Shown: positions 8,601-18,061, counted from the stretch's first letter. The stretch: 64,000 nucleotides of DNA from SZUA-309 sp965233675 (GCA_965233675.1 OZ247498.1:3472001-3536000); one strand, 5' to 3'. The notes: generated by a model not told the origin, from the sequence alone. Translations and numbers: made by a program.

Positions 8601-8866
8601 CAGAGCACCAGCTTGACCAGCGGATGGGCCATGAGATCCGTGTGCAGCGCTTTCAGCTGTGCCTCGGAAGTCGCACGGATGGAAAGCCTGAGAGAGACAT
8701 AGTTCCCTCTGCGGCTGGGCTGGCTCACCACCCGCTCTGCCACAAAGGCCTGATCATGGGTCTGAACGATCGTGGCAACGTGGGCCAGAAATTCATCCCC
8801 GGCCGTGCCGATCACCTTGATGGGGTAATCCTCCACGGGAAACTCGATGACCGGTTTTTCTTCCAT
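8600..8866 (-). CDS. ybeD: DUF493/YbeD family protein
   Basis: 88-residue member of the YbeD (UPF0250) family, an alpha-beta fold resembling ACT-type regulatory domains. The family signature is seen in F-P-V-E-D-Y-P-I-K-V-I-G at the N-terminus and the Y-V-S-L-R-L-S-I strand. Its exact role is not established; linkage to lipB is conserved. It is one base from lipB and 14 nt from dacA, so it is certainly in the same operon. Confidence 0.93.
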   Translation of the reverse strand: MEEKPVIEFPVEDYPIKVIGTAGDEFLAHVATIVQTHDQAFVAERVVSQPSRRGNYVSLRLSIRATSEAQLKALHTDLMAHPLVKLVL

Positions 8867-8880
8867 CGTTCGACGCCGGA

Positions 8881-10107
8881 CTATTCCGCCGCTTCCCCGG
8901 ATCCCAGCAGATCCGCGAAGAACAGGCTCATCCAGTCGGAAAGTCGGGCAAAAATCCCGGACTCCGCCACGTCCTCGAGGGCGATCAGGGGCGCCCGATA
9001 GACCTCTTCGTCGTACAGCCGGAGCACCAGCTCGCCCACTTCGTCACCGGCGGCGATGGGCGCTTCCAGCGTGGTGGGTACGAGCAGTTCCGGCGCCAGG
9101 TCTTCATAGGAACCCCGCGGTATGGTGATGGAAACCGCCTCGGCCACGCCCATGGGCAGTTCCTCTGTTTCCCCGTAGTAGATGCGGCCGGTCTTCAGCG
9201 GCACTTCCGCTTCGTAGAGCTCCTGCGTCTCGAAGTAGCGGAATCCGTATGAGAGCAGTTTCTGGCTCTCCCGCATCCGGGCTTCCTCGCTGTCGGTGCC
9301 CATGACCACGGAAATCAGGCGCATGTTGCCGCGCAGGGCGGACGCGACCAGACAGTAGCCGGCGGCCTCCGTGTGGCCGGTTTTCACCCCGTCCACGGTC
9401 CGGTCCCGCCACAGCAGCCGGTTTCGATTGGGCTGTTCTATGTCGTTATAGCTGAACGACCGTTCCGAGTAGTAGGCGTAGTGCTCCGGAAAGCGATTGA
9501 TCAGATCGATGGTCAACAGCGCCAGATCCCAGGCCGAAGACTGGTGTCCGTCCGCGGGCAGGCCCGTGGCATTGGCGAACTGGCTTGTTTGCATGCCGAG
9601 CACGGCAGCCTGCTGATTCATCATGCTGGCGAAGGCTTCTTCACTGCCGGCGATGTGTTCGGCCACGGCGATGCTGGCGTCGTTGCCGGACTGGATGACG
9701 ATCCCTTTCAGCAGATCCTCCAGGGGCACGGTGGTGCCTTCCCGGACAAACATGCGTGAACCCGGCGTTCGCCAGGCCTTCACGCTGATGGGCACGTCAT
9801 CGGTCAGCTTGATCCGGCCCGCTTCCAGCTCCATGGCGGCGATGTAGGACGTCATGATCTTGGTCAGACTCGCCGGCGGCAGCGGCTCCCGGGCATTGTG
9901 TTCCACCAGCACTTCGCTGGTATCCGCATCCATGAGCAGATAGCCGCTGGCAGCCACCTGGGGCGGCGGCGGTATGATGGGCTTATCTGCCGCCCGCACC
10001 GTCTGTGGGGCGAGCAGGGCTGCCAGCATGGCTGTCATCAGAACTACCGCAGCACGGCAGCGAAATTCAGCAAACGCCGGCATCGAGAATGCAATCTGAT
10101 TGTGCAT
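8881..10107 (-). CDS. dacA: D-alanyl-D-alanine carboxypeptidase (PBP5/6 type)
   Basis: Periplasmic penicillin-binding protein that trims the terminal D-Ala from peptidoglycan stem peptides. At 408 residues, a signal peptide (about 1-40, ending V-R-A-A) precedes the serine-peptidase domain with S80-x-x-K83, S-G-N (140-142) and K-T-G (242-244). A C-terminal PBP5-type beta domain and a final amphipathic helix (about 385-405, with aromatic and Leu faces) would anchor it to the inner membrane. Between rlpA and ybeD. Confidence 0.96.
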   Translation of the reverse strand: MHNQIAFSMPAFAEFRCRAAVVLMTAMLAALLAPQTVRAADKPIIPPPPQVAASGYLLMDADTSEVLVEHNAREPLPPASLTKIMTSYIAAMELEAGRIKLTDDVPISVKAWRTPGSRMFVREGTTVPLEDLLKGIVIQSGNDASIAVAEHIAGSEEAFASMMNQQAAVLGMQTSQFANATGLPADGHQSSAWDLALLTIDLINRFPEHYAYYSERSFSYNDIEQPNRNRLLWRDRTVDGVKTGHTEAAGYCLVASALRGNMRLISVVMGTDSEEARMRESQKLLSYGFRYFETQELYEAEVPLKTGRIYYGETEELPMGVAEAVSITIPRGSYEDLAPELLVPTTLEAPIAAGDEVGELVLRLYDEEVYRAPLIALEDVAESGIFARLSDWMSLFFADLLGSGEAAE

Positions 10108-10163
10108 TGGGGGACCTCGATCCAGTTTCCGAATCGGCGCAGTTTACACCAACCCTCTCCTGC

Positions 10164-10934
10164 TCAGTGCGGCAGGATCAGTGCCGATCCGTAGTCCGCC
10201 GCGCTGATCACGCTTTTCAGGCGCTCTGCTTCCGTCCGACCCTGAACGGGCCCGAGCCGGACCCGGTAGAGAGACTCGCCGGATACCTTCACCACATAGG
10301 TGGGTTTTCCGGTCAGTTCCTGGAGCGCGGCTTTGAGCAGGTCGGCTCGATTCAGATCCGAAAAGGCGCCGGCCTGCAGCACGAACCTTTTACCCGGCGC
10401 CAGCACCTCCACCCGAACCGGCGCCGTGCCGAGGGCGGCATAGCCGAGCTTCACCGCGGCCGCATAGGAGAGATCGATGATGCGGTTATCGTGAAACGGA
10501 CCACGATCGTTGATCCGGACAATGGTGGATCGGCCGTTTTCCAGGTTGGTCACCCGGGCGTAACTCGGAATAGGCAGCGTCTTGTGGGCCGCCGTCAGCT
10601 CGTACATGTCGAAAGGCTCACCCGATGAGGTGAGGCGGCCATGAAATTTCCGTCCGTACCAGGAAGCATTGCCCGTTGCGTTGTAGCCAGCGGCGGAATC
10701 CATCACATAGTAGGTTTTTCCGAAGACCGTGTAGCTCTTGGGATTACCGCGCTTGGTCGGCCGCACATGCCGCACCTCCGGATCCGGCAGATCCGCCAGC
10801 CCGGGCGGGATGACGACCGGCGGGCCGTCCTGATGATGGGCCTTTTTTCCGGACCCACCGGACTTTGCCGGTTTCGAAGAACAGCCGCCCAGCACCATGC
10901 CGGCAATCAGCAGCAGAGCGAAGCCCTTTCTCAT
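10164..10934 (-). CDS. rlpA: Septal ring lytic transglycosylase RlpA
   Basis: Lipoprotein lytic transglycosylase that cleaves denuded glycan at division sites. The lipobox L-G-G-C puts the lipidated Cys at residue 18. The double-psi beta-barrel (about 85-170) carries N-A-S-W-Y-G, the T-A-A-H-K-T-L-P block and I-N-D-R-G-P-F. A C-terminal SPOR domain (about 184-256) should bind denuded peptidoglycan at the septum. The start overlaps the mltB stop by 4 nt. Confidence 0.95.
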   Translation of the reverse strand: MRKGFALLLIAGMVLGGCSSKPAKSGGSGKKAHHQDGPPVVIPPGLADLPDPEVRHVRPTKRGNPKSYTVFGKTYYVMDSAAGYNATGNASWYGRKFHGRLTSSGEPFDMYELTAAHKTLPIPSYARVTNLENGRSTIVRINDRGPFHDNRIIDLSYAAAVKLGYAALGTAPVRVEVLAPGKRFVLQAGAFSDLNRADLLKAALQELTGKPTYVVKVSGESLYRVRLGPVQGRTEAERLKSVISAADYGSALILPH

Positions 10935-11977
10935 TCAGCCGCACTCACGCCGGTTCCGGCTGCCGCCCGCGCGGCGAGCACGGCCTGGCTGAGTTCGTGA
11001 ACGGCCAGCGCGTAGAGGCGGCTGCGGTTGTAGCGGGTGATCACATAGAAGTTATCGAATCCAAGCCAGTAGTCGGCGGAATCCGCCTGCATCATCCGAT
11101 ACAGATTCGCCGCCATGGATGGGTCCAGCACCACGCCGCCCAGTTCCACGCCCGCCGCGGTCAGGTCACCCACGGTCTGCTCCAGGGCCAGAGATCTGGT
11201 TGCCAGCGCGTCCGCAGCCCCATCGCCCAGGGTCACCTGCATCGCCACGGGCTGGCCCGGTTGCCAGCCATGCCGGCTGAAGTAGTTGGCCACACTGCCA
11301 ATCGCATCCGCTTCATTTGTCCAGATGTCCCTGGCGCCATCCTCGTCGAAATCCACGGCATAGGCGCGGTAGCTCGAGGGAATGAACTGGCCGTAGCCCA
11401 TGGCGCCGGCATAGGAACCGGTGAACGACGCCGGATCTCCATCCTCTTCTCTGGCCAGCAGCAGATACTCGGTGAGTTCTTTTCTGAAGAAACTGGCGCG
11501 TGGCGGATAGTCGAAGGCAAGGGTCATGAGTGCGTCGAGCACCCGGTAGCTGCCGGTGATGCGCCCATACCGGGTTTCCACACCGATGATGGCGACCACG
11601 TATTCCGGTGCAACCCCATAGCGGGCTTCCGCGGCCTCGAGGGTCTCCGCGTTGGCTTCCCAGAATTCGACCCCCTGGCTGATCCTCGGCTCTTTGACGA
11701 AGATCTGCCGATACTCGTGCCATTCCAGCGTCCGCTCGGCCGGTCGGGAAATGGACTCTAGAATCCGGTCCTTCCGCGCCGCCTGGCTGAACAGTTCGAG
11801 CAACTCCGTTTCATCGAAGCCGTGCGAATCAACAAGCTCATCCACGTACTCACGGACATCCGCGCGCTCGGTGTAATCCGCATGGGCGGAGCCATGCAGC
11901 GCCAGTGAAGTCAGGCCGAGCACTACGGCTATCCTGGTGGCTATGTTCATCAGTTTCAGTAACTCCCTCTGTACCAT
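10931..11977 (-). CDS. mltB: Lytic murein transglycosylase B
   Basis: MltB-family (GH103) transglycosylase with catalytic Glu134 in G-V-E-T-R-Y-G and the Y-G-Q-F-I-P-S-S block. The start ATG 11977 was chosen because the N-terminal segment then forms a signal peptide ending A-H-A (about residue 33) and the gene begins 19 nt after rodA. There is no lipobox Cys, so this copy looks like a secreted soluble enzyme, unlike lipidated E. coli MltB. Starting at the inner ATG (11950) is also possible. Confidence 0.93.
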   Translation of the reverse strand: MVQRELLKLMNIATRIAVVLGLTSLALHGSAHADYTERADVREYVDELVDSHGFDETELLELFSQAARKDRILESISRPAERTLEWHEYRQIFVKEPRISQGVEFWEANAETLEAAEARYGVAPEYVVAIIGVETRYGRITGSYRVLDALMTLAFDYPPRASFFRKELTEYLLLAREEDGDPASFTGSYAGAMGYGQFIPSSYRAYAVDFDEDGARDIWTNEADAIGSVANYFSRHGWQPGQPVAMQVTLGDGAADALATRSLALEQTVGDLTAAGVELGGVVLDPSMAANLYRMMQADSADYWLGFDNFYVITRYNRSRLYALAVHELSQAVLAARAAAGTGVSAAE

Positions 11978-11996
11978 CTGTCCGCCCGCCGATCCT

Positions 11997-13130
11997 TCAG
12001 CGCCAGCCACCGGTGCCTTTGGCACCCAGCGCCATGATCAGGCCGAAACTCGCCATCAGCGTGATGGCTGAGGTGCCGCCATAGCTGACGAGCGGCAGGG
12101 GCACTCCGACCACCGGCAGCAGGCCGCAGACCATGGCGATATTGACGAATACGTAAACGAAAAAGGTGAAGGTCAGCGCGCCTGCCAGCAGCCGCCCATA
12201 GGTGTTGGAGGCCCTGGCGGCCAGGGTCAGACCCCGGGCAATGGCGACCAGATAAAGCATCAGCAGCAGCAGAATGCCGATCAATCCGAGTTCTTCGCCC
12301 ACCACGGCAATGATGAAATCCGTCTGACTTTCCGGCAGGAATTCCAGATGGCTTTGCGTCCCCTGAAAGAGCCCTTTCCCCTGAACACCGCCGGAACCGA
12401 TCGCCGTGGTTGATTGAATGATGTTCCAACCCGCGCCCAGGGGATCACTCTGCGGATCAAACAGGGTCAGAATCCGCTGTCGCTGGTAGTCCTGCAGGGT
12501 GTACCAGAGGCCGGGCGCGGCGGCAGCCAGGGCCAGAAACGACAAACCGATCCACCGCCAGGGCAGTCCGGCCAGCACCACCACAGCCAGCCCGGCGCCA
12601 GCGACCAGAATGCCGGTGCCGAGATCCGGCTGCAGGATGATACAGCCCGCCGGCACCGCGATGATGCCCAGAGCCACCAGCACGTCTTTCAAACTGGGCG
12701 GCAAGGGCCGGTCGTGGAAGTACCAGGCCACCATCATGGGCACCGCGATCTTCATGACTTCCGACGGCTGAAAACGGATCACGCCGGGAATATCGAGCCA
12801 GCGCTGAGAACCCTTCACCTTGACGCCCACCAGCAGCACGAGCACCAGCAGCACCACGCCACCGAGATACACAAACGGAGACCAGCGCCGGTAGAAGCCC
12901 GGATCGAGCTGAGCGGCGACCACCATGACGGCGAAGGCCAGGCAGATTCGCACGATCTGGTTGGTGAAGATGGCGGTATCCCGATTCACCGCGCTGTACA
13001 GCACGGCCAGGCCGAAACCGATGATGGCCACCAGGGTGAGCAGCAGCAGCGGATCCAGATTGACCCGGTGCAGCTGATCCCGGGCGGAAACAGACCGGCT
13101 GCCCGGCAGGGAGCGGACGAAATCGCTCAT
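11997..13130 (-). CDS. rodA: Rod shape-determining SEDS glycosyltransferase RodA
   Basis: Inner-membrane SEDS peptidoglycan polymerase of the elongasome, partner of PBP2. The 377-residue, very hydrophobic protein has about 10 predicted membrane spans. The R-F-Q-P-S-E-x-x-K motif, the Q-S-H-L-E-F-L-P-E-S-Q-T-D-F block and V-x-L-P-L-V-S-Y-G-G-T-S near the C-terminus are SEDS signatures. It overlaps mrdA by 4 nt, implying coupled synthesis. Confidence 0.97.
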   Translation of the reverse strand: MSDFVRSLPGSRSVSARDQLHRVNLDPLLLLTLVAIIGFGLAVLYSAVNRDTAIFTNQIVRICLAFAVMVVAAQLDPGFYRRWSPFVYLGGVVLLVLVLLVGVKVKGSQRWLDIPGVIRFQPSEVMKIAVPMMVAWYFHDRPLPPSLKDVLVALGIIAVPAGCIILQPDLGTGILVAGAGLAVVVLAGLPWRWIGLSFLALAAAAPGLWYTLQDYQRQRILTLFDPQSDPLGAGWNIIQSTTAIGSGGVQGKGLFQGTQSHLEFLPESQTDFIIAVVGEELGLIGILLLLMLYLVAIARGLTLAARASNTYGRLLAGALTFTFFVYVFVNIAMVCGLLPVVGVPLPLVSYGGTSAITLMASFGLIMALGAKGTGGWR

Positions 13131-15079
13131 GGCCTGTCCGTCATGCCGACCGTCAGCGCCGATCGGTCCGCCACGTCCAGTTGTGGCAGCAGATAATAAT
13201 CAATCACTTCCCGCGCCACGGGTGCTGCCACCGAACTGCCGCCACCACCGTTCTCCACCAGAACGGCCAGCGCGATCAGCGGATCGTCCGCCGGCGCGAA
13301 GGCGATGAACCAGGCATGCTTGCGCTTGAATTCGTCCAGCAATTCCTCGTCGTACTCTTCACCCTGTTTGATCTCCACCACCTGAGCGGTACCGGACTTG
13401 CCGGCCATCCGGTAGTCGATATCCCGGCCGATATAGGCCCAGGCCGTACCGTTCTGGCCATAGCCGTCCTTGAAGCCCCGGTTGCCCCGGTGAATCACGT
13501 CTTCCATGGAACTGACCATACGCTCCCAGTCCTCCGGGTCCGGCCCGATCACATCCGGCAGCGGCTGTGGCGGATCGAACTCGAGCGGTGGCAGCCGGCC
13601 TGGTTCAGGCTTCAGCATGCGGGGTGGAAGCACCCGGCCCCGGTTGGCGATGACGCTGACCATGGTGGCAAGCTGCAACGGCGTGACCAGCACGTCGCCC
13701 TGGCCGATACCCACATTCACGTTGTCGCCCGGGTACCAGACCTCACCTTTGACCCCCTGTTTCCAGATCGGGTCCGGCATCAGACCGCTCGAAGCATCCG
13801 CCACGTCCACAGCCAGTTGCCGCCCGATACCGAACTGGCGGGCGAAGCTGCCGATCTGATCAATGCTGAGCCGGGTGGCCAGGTCATAGAAGTAGATGTT
13901 CGACGAGCGGTAGATCGCCCGGTTCATGTCGACGATGCCCTGGCCACCGCCACCACCCTGGCGCCAGCTCCAGTCCCGGTAGATGCGATCCTGATTCGGC
14001 AGTTTGAAGTAGCCGTGATCCGTGATCTGTTCATCCCAGGTAATGACGCCATTGGAGATGCCCGCCAGACCCATCACCGGCTTGAAGGTGGAACCGGGCG
14101 AGTACTGGCCGTTGACCGCCCTGTTGAACAGCGGCGTTTGCAGAGAGTTCACCATCGTCTGGTACTGCTCGCTGGAAATGCCGGTGACGAACAGGTTCGG
14201 GTCGTAGCCCGGGTTGCTCACCATCGCCAGAATGCCGCCGGTCTTCGGATCGATGGCTACGACGGACCCACGCCTTTCGCCCAGGGCTGCGGTGGCCGCG
14301 ATCTGCAGCCGGCTGTCCAGATGCAGACTGATATCCTGGCCGGATTTCGGCGGCTCGATATCGAGCACCTTGAGAATGCGTCCGTGGGCGTTGATCTCGA
14401 CCCGTTGATAGCCGACCTCGCCGTGCAGGGACCGCTCATAAAAGCGTTCGACGCCGCGGCGGCCGATGAATTCGGTTGCGCTGTAATTTGAGCTGTCCGC
14501 TTCATCGAAACGGCGCAGGTCTTCCTCGGTCACCCGCCGCACCGAACCAACCGCATGGGCCATCACGGCGCCGAAGGGATAGTGGCGCTTCAGCTCGGTT
14601 CGCACTTCCACCCCCGGCAGGCGATGCCGGTTCACTGCCAGCCGGGCGGACTCGGCCTCTGAGAGTACTTCGCGCAGCGTGACCGCCTCATAAGGGCGTC
14701 GCTTCCGCTTCAGCCGTTTGCGGTAGTTGGCCAGATCTTCTTCGTCGATATCCACCAGCTTGCGCAGTTCCGCCACCAGGGCATCCTGGTCCTGCACACG
14801 CTCGCTCACCAGCGCCAGCGCAGAGACCGGCCGGTTCTCCGCCAGCAGCACACCATGCCGGTCATAGATCAGACCCCGGGGCGGCGGCAGCGGCTGAACC
14901 TGGATGCGGTTGTCGTCGGAGCGGGTCTGATAGGTGTCGTGATCGATCACCTGGAGCTGCACCAGTCGGGCAACCAGCACGCCGATCAGCAGCATGGCGA
15001 TGGCGAACAGCACGGCAGACCGACGGACAAAGTTCCGTCGATCCGATCCAGGATCATTCAGAGAAAGTGCTGAAGCCAT
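13127..15079 (-). CDS. mrdA: Penicillin-binding protein 2
   Basis: Class B transpeptidase of the elongasome. At 650 residues, it has one N-terminal membrane anchor (about 20-42), a pedestal domain, then a transpeptidase domain with S-P-G-S-T-F-K (SxxK), a S-S-N segment and K-S-G-T-A. Its neighbours rodA (4-nt overlap) and rlmH upstream (32 nt) match the conserved rod locus. Confidence 0.97.
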   Translation of the reverse strand: MASALSLNDPGSDRRNFVRRSAVLFAIAMLLIGVLVARLVQLQVIDHDTYQTRSDDNRIQVQPLPPPRGLIYDRHGVLLAENRPVSALALVSERVQDQDALVAELRKLVDIDEEDLANYRKRLKRKRRPYEAVTLREVLSEAESARLAVNRHRLPGVEVRTELKRHYPFGAVMAHAVGSVRRVTEEDLRRFDEADSSNYSATEFIGRRGVERFYERSLHGEVGYQRVEINAHGRILKVLDIEPPKSGQDISLHLDSRLQIAATAALGERRGSVVAIDPKTGGILAMVSNPGYDPNLFVTGISSEQYQTMVNSLQTPLFNRAVNGQYSPGSTFKPVMGLAGISNGVITWDEQITDHGYFKLPNQDRIYRDWSWRQGGGGGQGIVDMNRAIYRSSNIYFYDLATRLSIDQIGSFARQFGIGRQLAVDVADASSGLMPDPIWKQGVKGEVWYPGDNVNVGIGQGDVLVTPLQLATMVSVIANRGRVLPPRMLKPEPGRLPPLEFDPPQPLPDVIGPDPEDWERMVSSMEDVIHRGNRGFKDGYGQNGTAWAYIGRDIDYRMAGKSGTAQVVEIKQGEEYDEELLDEFKRKHAWFIAFAPADDPLIALAVLVENGGGGSSVAAPVAREVIDYYLLPQLDVADRSALTVGMTDRP

Positions 15080-15111
15080 TTTACGGATGCTCTGGGGGGA
15101 GTTAGCCGCGT

Positions 15112-15579
15112 TCAGGCCCGATGATAAGGATGTCCGTGTAGCACCGTCCAGGCTCTGTACAACTGTTCGGCAAGCATCACACGGACCAGCTGGTGAGGAA
15201 AGGTCATCGCAGAAAGAGAAATGGTTTCATCCGCCCGAGCCAGGCAGCGGCGATCCAGGCCATCCGCACCACCGATCAGAAAACTCACATCGCCCCCCTG
15301 CATGCGCCAATCGTCCAGTTTGTTGGCGAGTTTTTCGGTGCTGCAGGCGCTTCCGGCCACATCCAGCGCAATCACCCGGTCGGATCGACCCACCCGGGCG
15401 AGGATCCGGTCCCCCTCCTCGGTGAGAATCCGGTCCGAAGGCCAGCCTTTACGGTTCGCGGAGGCAACTTCCACCAGCTCCAGGGCGCATTCCCTGGGCA
15501 TCCGGCGGGCGTAATCCGTGAATCCGGCATCCACCCAGTCCGGGCTCTTCGTCCCGACGGCGATCAGGCGGAGTTTCAC
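15112..15579 (-). CDS. rlmH: 23S rRNA pseudouridine-1915 N3-methyltransferase
   Basis: SPOUT methyltransferase acting on helix 69 of 23S rRNA in assembled 70S ribosomes. The 155-residue length is standard. The knotted SAM site appears as F-L-I-G-G-A-D-G-L-D near 100-109, and the C-terminal H-G-x-P-Y-H (149-154) is family-specific. It overlaps rsfS by 4 nt. Confidence 0.97.
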   Translation of the reverse strand: MKLRLIAVGTKSPDWVDAGFTDYARRMPRECALELVEVASANRKGWPSDRILTEEGDRILARVGRSDRVIALDVAGSACSTEKLANKLDDWRMQGGDVSFLIGGADGLDRRCLARADETISLSAMTFPHQLVRVMLAEQLYRAWTVLHGHPYHRA

Positions 15580-15923
15580 ACCAGAGATTCAGAATCCGTG
15601 GGGATATCCTGCCAGAGTCGTTCCAGATCGTAGAACTTGCGGGTGTCGGACTGCATCACATGCACGAGCACGTCACCCAGGTCCACGAGCACCCACTCGT
15701 TGGTCTCCCTGCCTTCCACGCCATTCGGAGGATGAGAGGCCTCCTTGGTGGCTTCCACGAGCTTATCGACAAGCGATTTCACATGTCGATTCGACGTGCC
15801 GCTGGCAAGAATCATGTAGTCGGTGATTTCAGTGAGTTCGGCCACTGGAAGGGTTACCAGGTCGCGGCCTTTGAGGTCTTCAAGAGTATCTACTACGAGG
15901 TCACGCAGCGCTTCTGGTGTCAC
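15576..15923 (-). CDS. rsfS: Ribosomal silencing factor RsfS
   Basis: 115-residue RsfS/Iojap protein that binds L14 and blocks subunit joining during nutrient stress. The D-Y-M-I-L-A-S-G-T-S-N-R-H-V block (36-49) and the W-V-L-V-D-L-G-D-V-x-V-H-V segment (77-89) are diagnostic. Sits between nadD (42 nt upstream) and rlmH, the usual arrangement. Confidence 0.96.
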   Translation of the reverse strand: MTPEALRDLVVDTLEDLKGRDLVTLPVAELTEITDYMILASGTSNRHVKSLVDKLVEATKEASHPPNGVEGRETNEWVLVDLGDVLVHVMQSDTRKFYDLERLWQDIPTDSESLV

Positions 15924-15965
15924 GCAATGCTCCTGTGCAGGTTGACGGTGTTTTTGCTGATTCTT

Positions 15966-16718
15966 TTACTCCTTCTCTTTCTCGTTCTCTTTCTCTTTCT
16001 CTTTCTCGTTCTCGTTCTCGTTCTCGTTCTCGTTCTCAGTCTCTTTTTTCGACTCCGTCTCTACGGTGACGACAGTGCCGATATCCGTGCCCGCATCGCT
16101 CACGCGGTACAGGTGGTTCTCCTTAATATATAGGGCCACCGGCGGCGGTATCAAATGGCTCACATCGCCACCCGCCGCCAATTGTGCCCGGATCTCCAGC
16201 GCCGAGACCTCCTGCATCGAATCTTCCAGCATTAAGATGCCACCTTTGTGACAACCGGCGAGGTTCTCCACCCGGTGCGCATCGGTGTAGGCCGTCATCT
16301 GCTCGCTCATGACCGGGAACTCGCCCGGCCGGCGGAGAACCACCAGGTTGGCCAGTTCCAGCACTTCCTGCCAGCGATACCAGCTTTCCAGCAATGCGTA
16401 GGCATCGCTGCCGATCACCCAGATCAGATCTTCTTCCGGCGCGCCAGCACGGACGGCTTCCAGCGTTTCGACGGTGTAGGAAGGCCGCGTCCTGAGCATC
16501 TCCCGATCGTCTGGCGTCAGCGCCGGGTGGTCGGCACAAGCCAGTTGGAGCATGGCCCAACGCTGATCCAGAGCGGCGCCGGTGCTGTCCTTATGGGAAG
16601 GTCGGGCGGAAAGCACGAGCCGGATCTCATCGAGCCCCAGGGCGGATACCACCGTTTCGGCAGCATGCAGATGGCCATTGTGAACGGGATCGAACGTCCC
16701 GCCGAACAGACAGATCAA
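15966..16718 (-). CDS. nadD: Nicotinate-nucleotide adenylyltransferase with repeat-coded tail
   Basis: Converts nicotinate mononucleotide and ATP to deamido-NAD. The nucleotidyltransferase fold begins G-G-T-F-D-P-V-H-N-G-H (HxGH-type motif), and the usual fold ends near residue 205 at Y-I-K-E-N-H-L-Y-R. The gene then continues about 44 residues, finishing in a low-complexity run of alternating Glu with Asn or Lys encoded by a hexanucleotide repeat (about 15969-16038). Family members are normally about 210-220 residues; this is 250. It overlaps proA by 4 nt. Confidence 0.94.
   Translation of the reverse strand: MICLFGGTFDPVHNGHLHAAETVVSALGLDEIRLVLSARPSHKDSTGAALDQRWAMLQLACADHPALTPDDREMLRTRPSYTVETLEAVRAGAPEEDLIWVIGSDAYALLESWYRWQEVLELANLVVLRRPGEFPVMSEQMTAYTDAHRVENLAGCHKGGILMLEDSMQEVSALEIRAQLAAGGDVSHLIPPPVALYIKENHLYRVSDAGTDIGTVVTVETESKKETENENENENENEKEKEKENEKEKE
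15969..16038 (-). repeat. Hexanucleotide tandem repeat within the nadD 3' end
   Basis: Roughly eleven copies of a 6-bp unit, TTCTCG or TTCTCT on the plus strand, run up to the nadD stop codon. Each unit encodes Glu-Asn or Glu-Lys. Because the unit is 6 bp, slippage would change tail length without shifting frame. Confidence 0.9.
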
Positions 16719-18013
16719 CGGTGCCGAAGCTCTCCGTTACCCAGAACCACATACTTCTGGGAAGTGAGCCCCTCCAGTCCGACAGGACCTCTGGCGTGAA
16801 TCTTATCCGTGGAGATGCCCACTTCCGCACCGAGCCCGAACTCGAAGCCGTCCGCGAACTGGGTTGAGGCATTCACCATCACCGAGGCGGAATCCACTTC
16901 TGTGAGAAAACGCCGGTTATGCGCGTAGTTGCCGCTGACGATGGTGTCCGTGTGCTGAGAGCCATACTGGTTGATGTGGGCGATTGCCTCATCCAGGCCA
17001 TCCACCACCCTGACTGCCAGCGTGGGCCCCAGGTACTCGGCACGCCAGTCATCTTCGGTTGCCGGTTCCGCGTCGATTCGCGCCCGGGTGCGTTCGCAAC
17101 CCTTCAGGGTCACGCCGGCTGCCGCGTAGGCCTCGGACAGCTTCGGCAGCACCGTATCGGCAATGGCGTCTGCCACCAGCAGCGTCTCGATGGCATTGCA
17201 GACCGCATATTTTTCGGTTTTTGAATTGACGGCGATGGCCACCGCCATTTCCGGGTCTGCGTCGGCGTCGATGTAGACGTGGCAGATCCCGTCCAGATGT
17301 TTGATCACGGGAATGGTCGATTCTGCGCTGATCCGCTCGATCAGGCTCTGACCGCCGCGAGGCACGATGATGTCCACGCAGTCGTTCATCTTCAGCAGTT
17401 CTCCCACCGCCTGACGGTCCGTGGTGCCGACCAGATGCACGACGCCCTCCGGCAGGCCGGCTTCCACCAGGCCTTTGCGGATGCACTCGCCCACCGCGCG
17501 ATTGGATTCTATGGCTTCCGATCCGCCCCGCAGAATGCAGGCGTTACCGGACTTGAGACAGAGGCTGGCCGCATCAACGGTCACGTTCGGCCGGCTTTCG
17601 TAGATGATGCCGATCACGCCCAGAGGCACACGCATCCGGCCGACCTGAATGCCCGTTGGCCGGAAGGAAAGATCGGTGATCTCGCCCACCGGGTCCACCA
17701 GACTGTCCACCTGCAGGACGCCTTCGATCATCCGGTCGATGGCGGCATCGTCGAGCAGCAGCCGGTCCACCAGAGGCTGATCCAGACCGCTGTCAGCCGC
17801 CCGCTCCATGTCGATGGCGTTGGCCGCCTTGAGCGCCTCACGGTCGGACTCCATGGCCCTGGCGATGGCATTGAGCGCGTTCGACTTAACCTCGGTCCGC
17901 GCCGCTGCGATCACCCGGGAGGCCGCGCGGGCGGCTTCTCCCACCTCGCGCATATAGGCGGCGATGTCCTCAATTTCCCGATCCGCTTCGATGTTCTTCA
18001 CCACACTGCTCAT
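16715..18013 (-). CDS. proA: Gamma-glutamyl phosphate reductase
   Basis: NADPH-dependent second step of proline synthesis. At 432 residues it has the ALDH-like fold with catalytic Cys272 in K-Y-A-V-C-N-A-I-E-T-L-L, and the G-V-I-G-I-I-Y-E-S-R-P-N-V-T cofactor segment (132-145). proB is not adjacent; instead proA is followed by nadD, the order seen in Pseudomonas-type genomes. Confidence 0.97.
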   Translation of the reverse strand: MSSVVKNIEADREIEDIAAYMREVGEAARAASRVIAAARTEVKSNALNAIARAMESDREALKAANAIDMERAADSGLDQPLVDRLLLDDAAIDRMIEGVLQVDSLVDPVGEITDLSFRPTGIQVGRMRVPLGVIGIIYESRPNVTVDAASLCLKSGNACILRGGSEAIESNRAVGECIRKGLVEAGLPEGVVHLVGTTDRQAVGELLKMNDCVDIIVPRGGQSLIERISAESTIPVIKHLDGICHVYIDADADPEMAVAIAVNSKTEKYAVCNAIETLLVADAIADTVLPKLSEAYAAAGVTLKGCERTRARIDAEPATEDDWRAEYLGPTLAVRVVDGLDEAIAHINQYGSQHTDTIVSGNYAHNRRFLTEVDSASVMVNASTQFADGFEFGLGAEVGISTDKIHARGPVGLEGLTSQKYVVLGNGELRHR

Positions 18014-18061
18014 GGTGCTGTCTTCCTGCCTGCCGGCTCCAGGGGGCGGGAATTATACGCC

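Noticed and set aside
15969..16038. CRISPR-like or minisatellite array at the nadD end
   Set aside because: The unit is 6 bp with no spacers and is translated as part of NadD, so it is a coding microsatellite.
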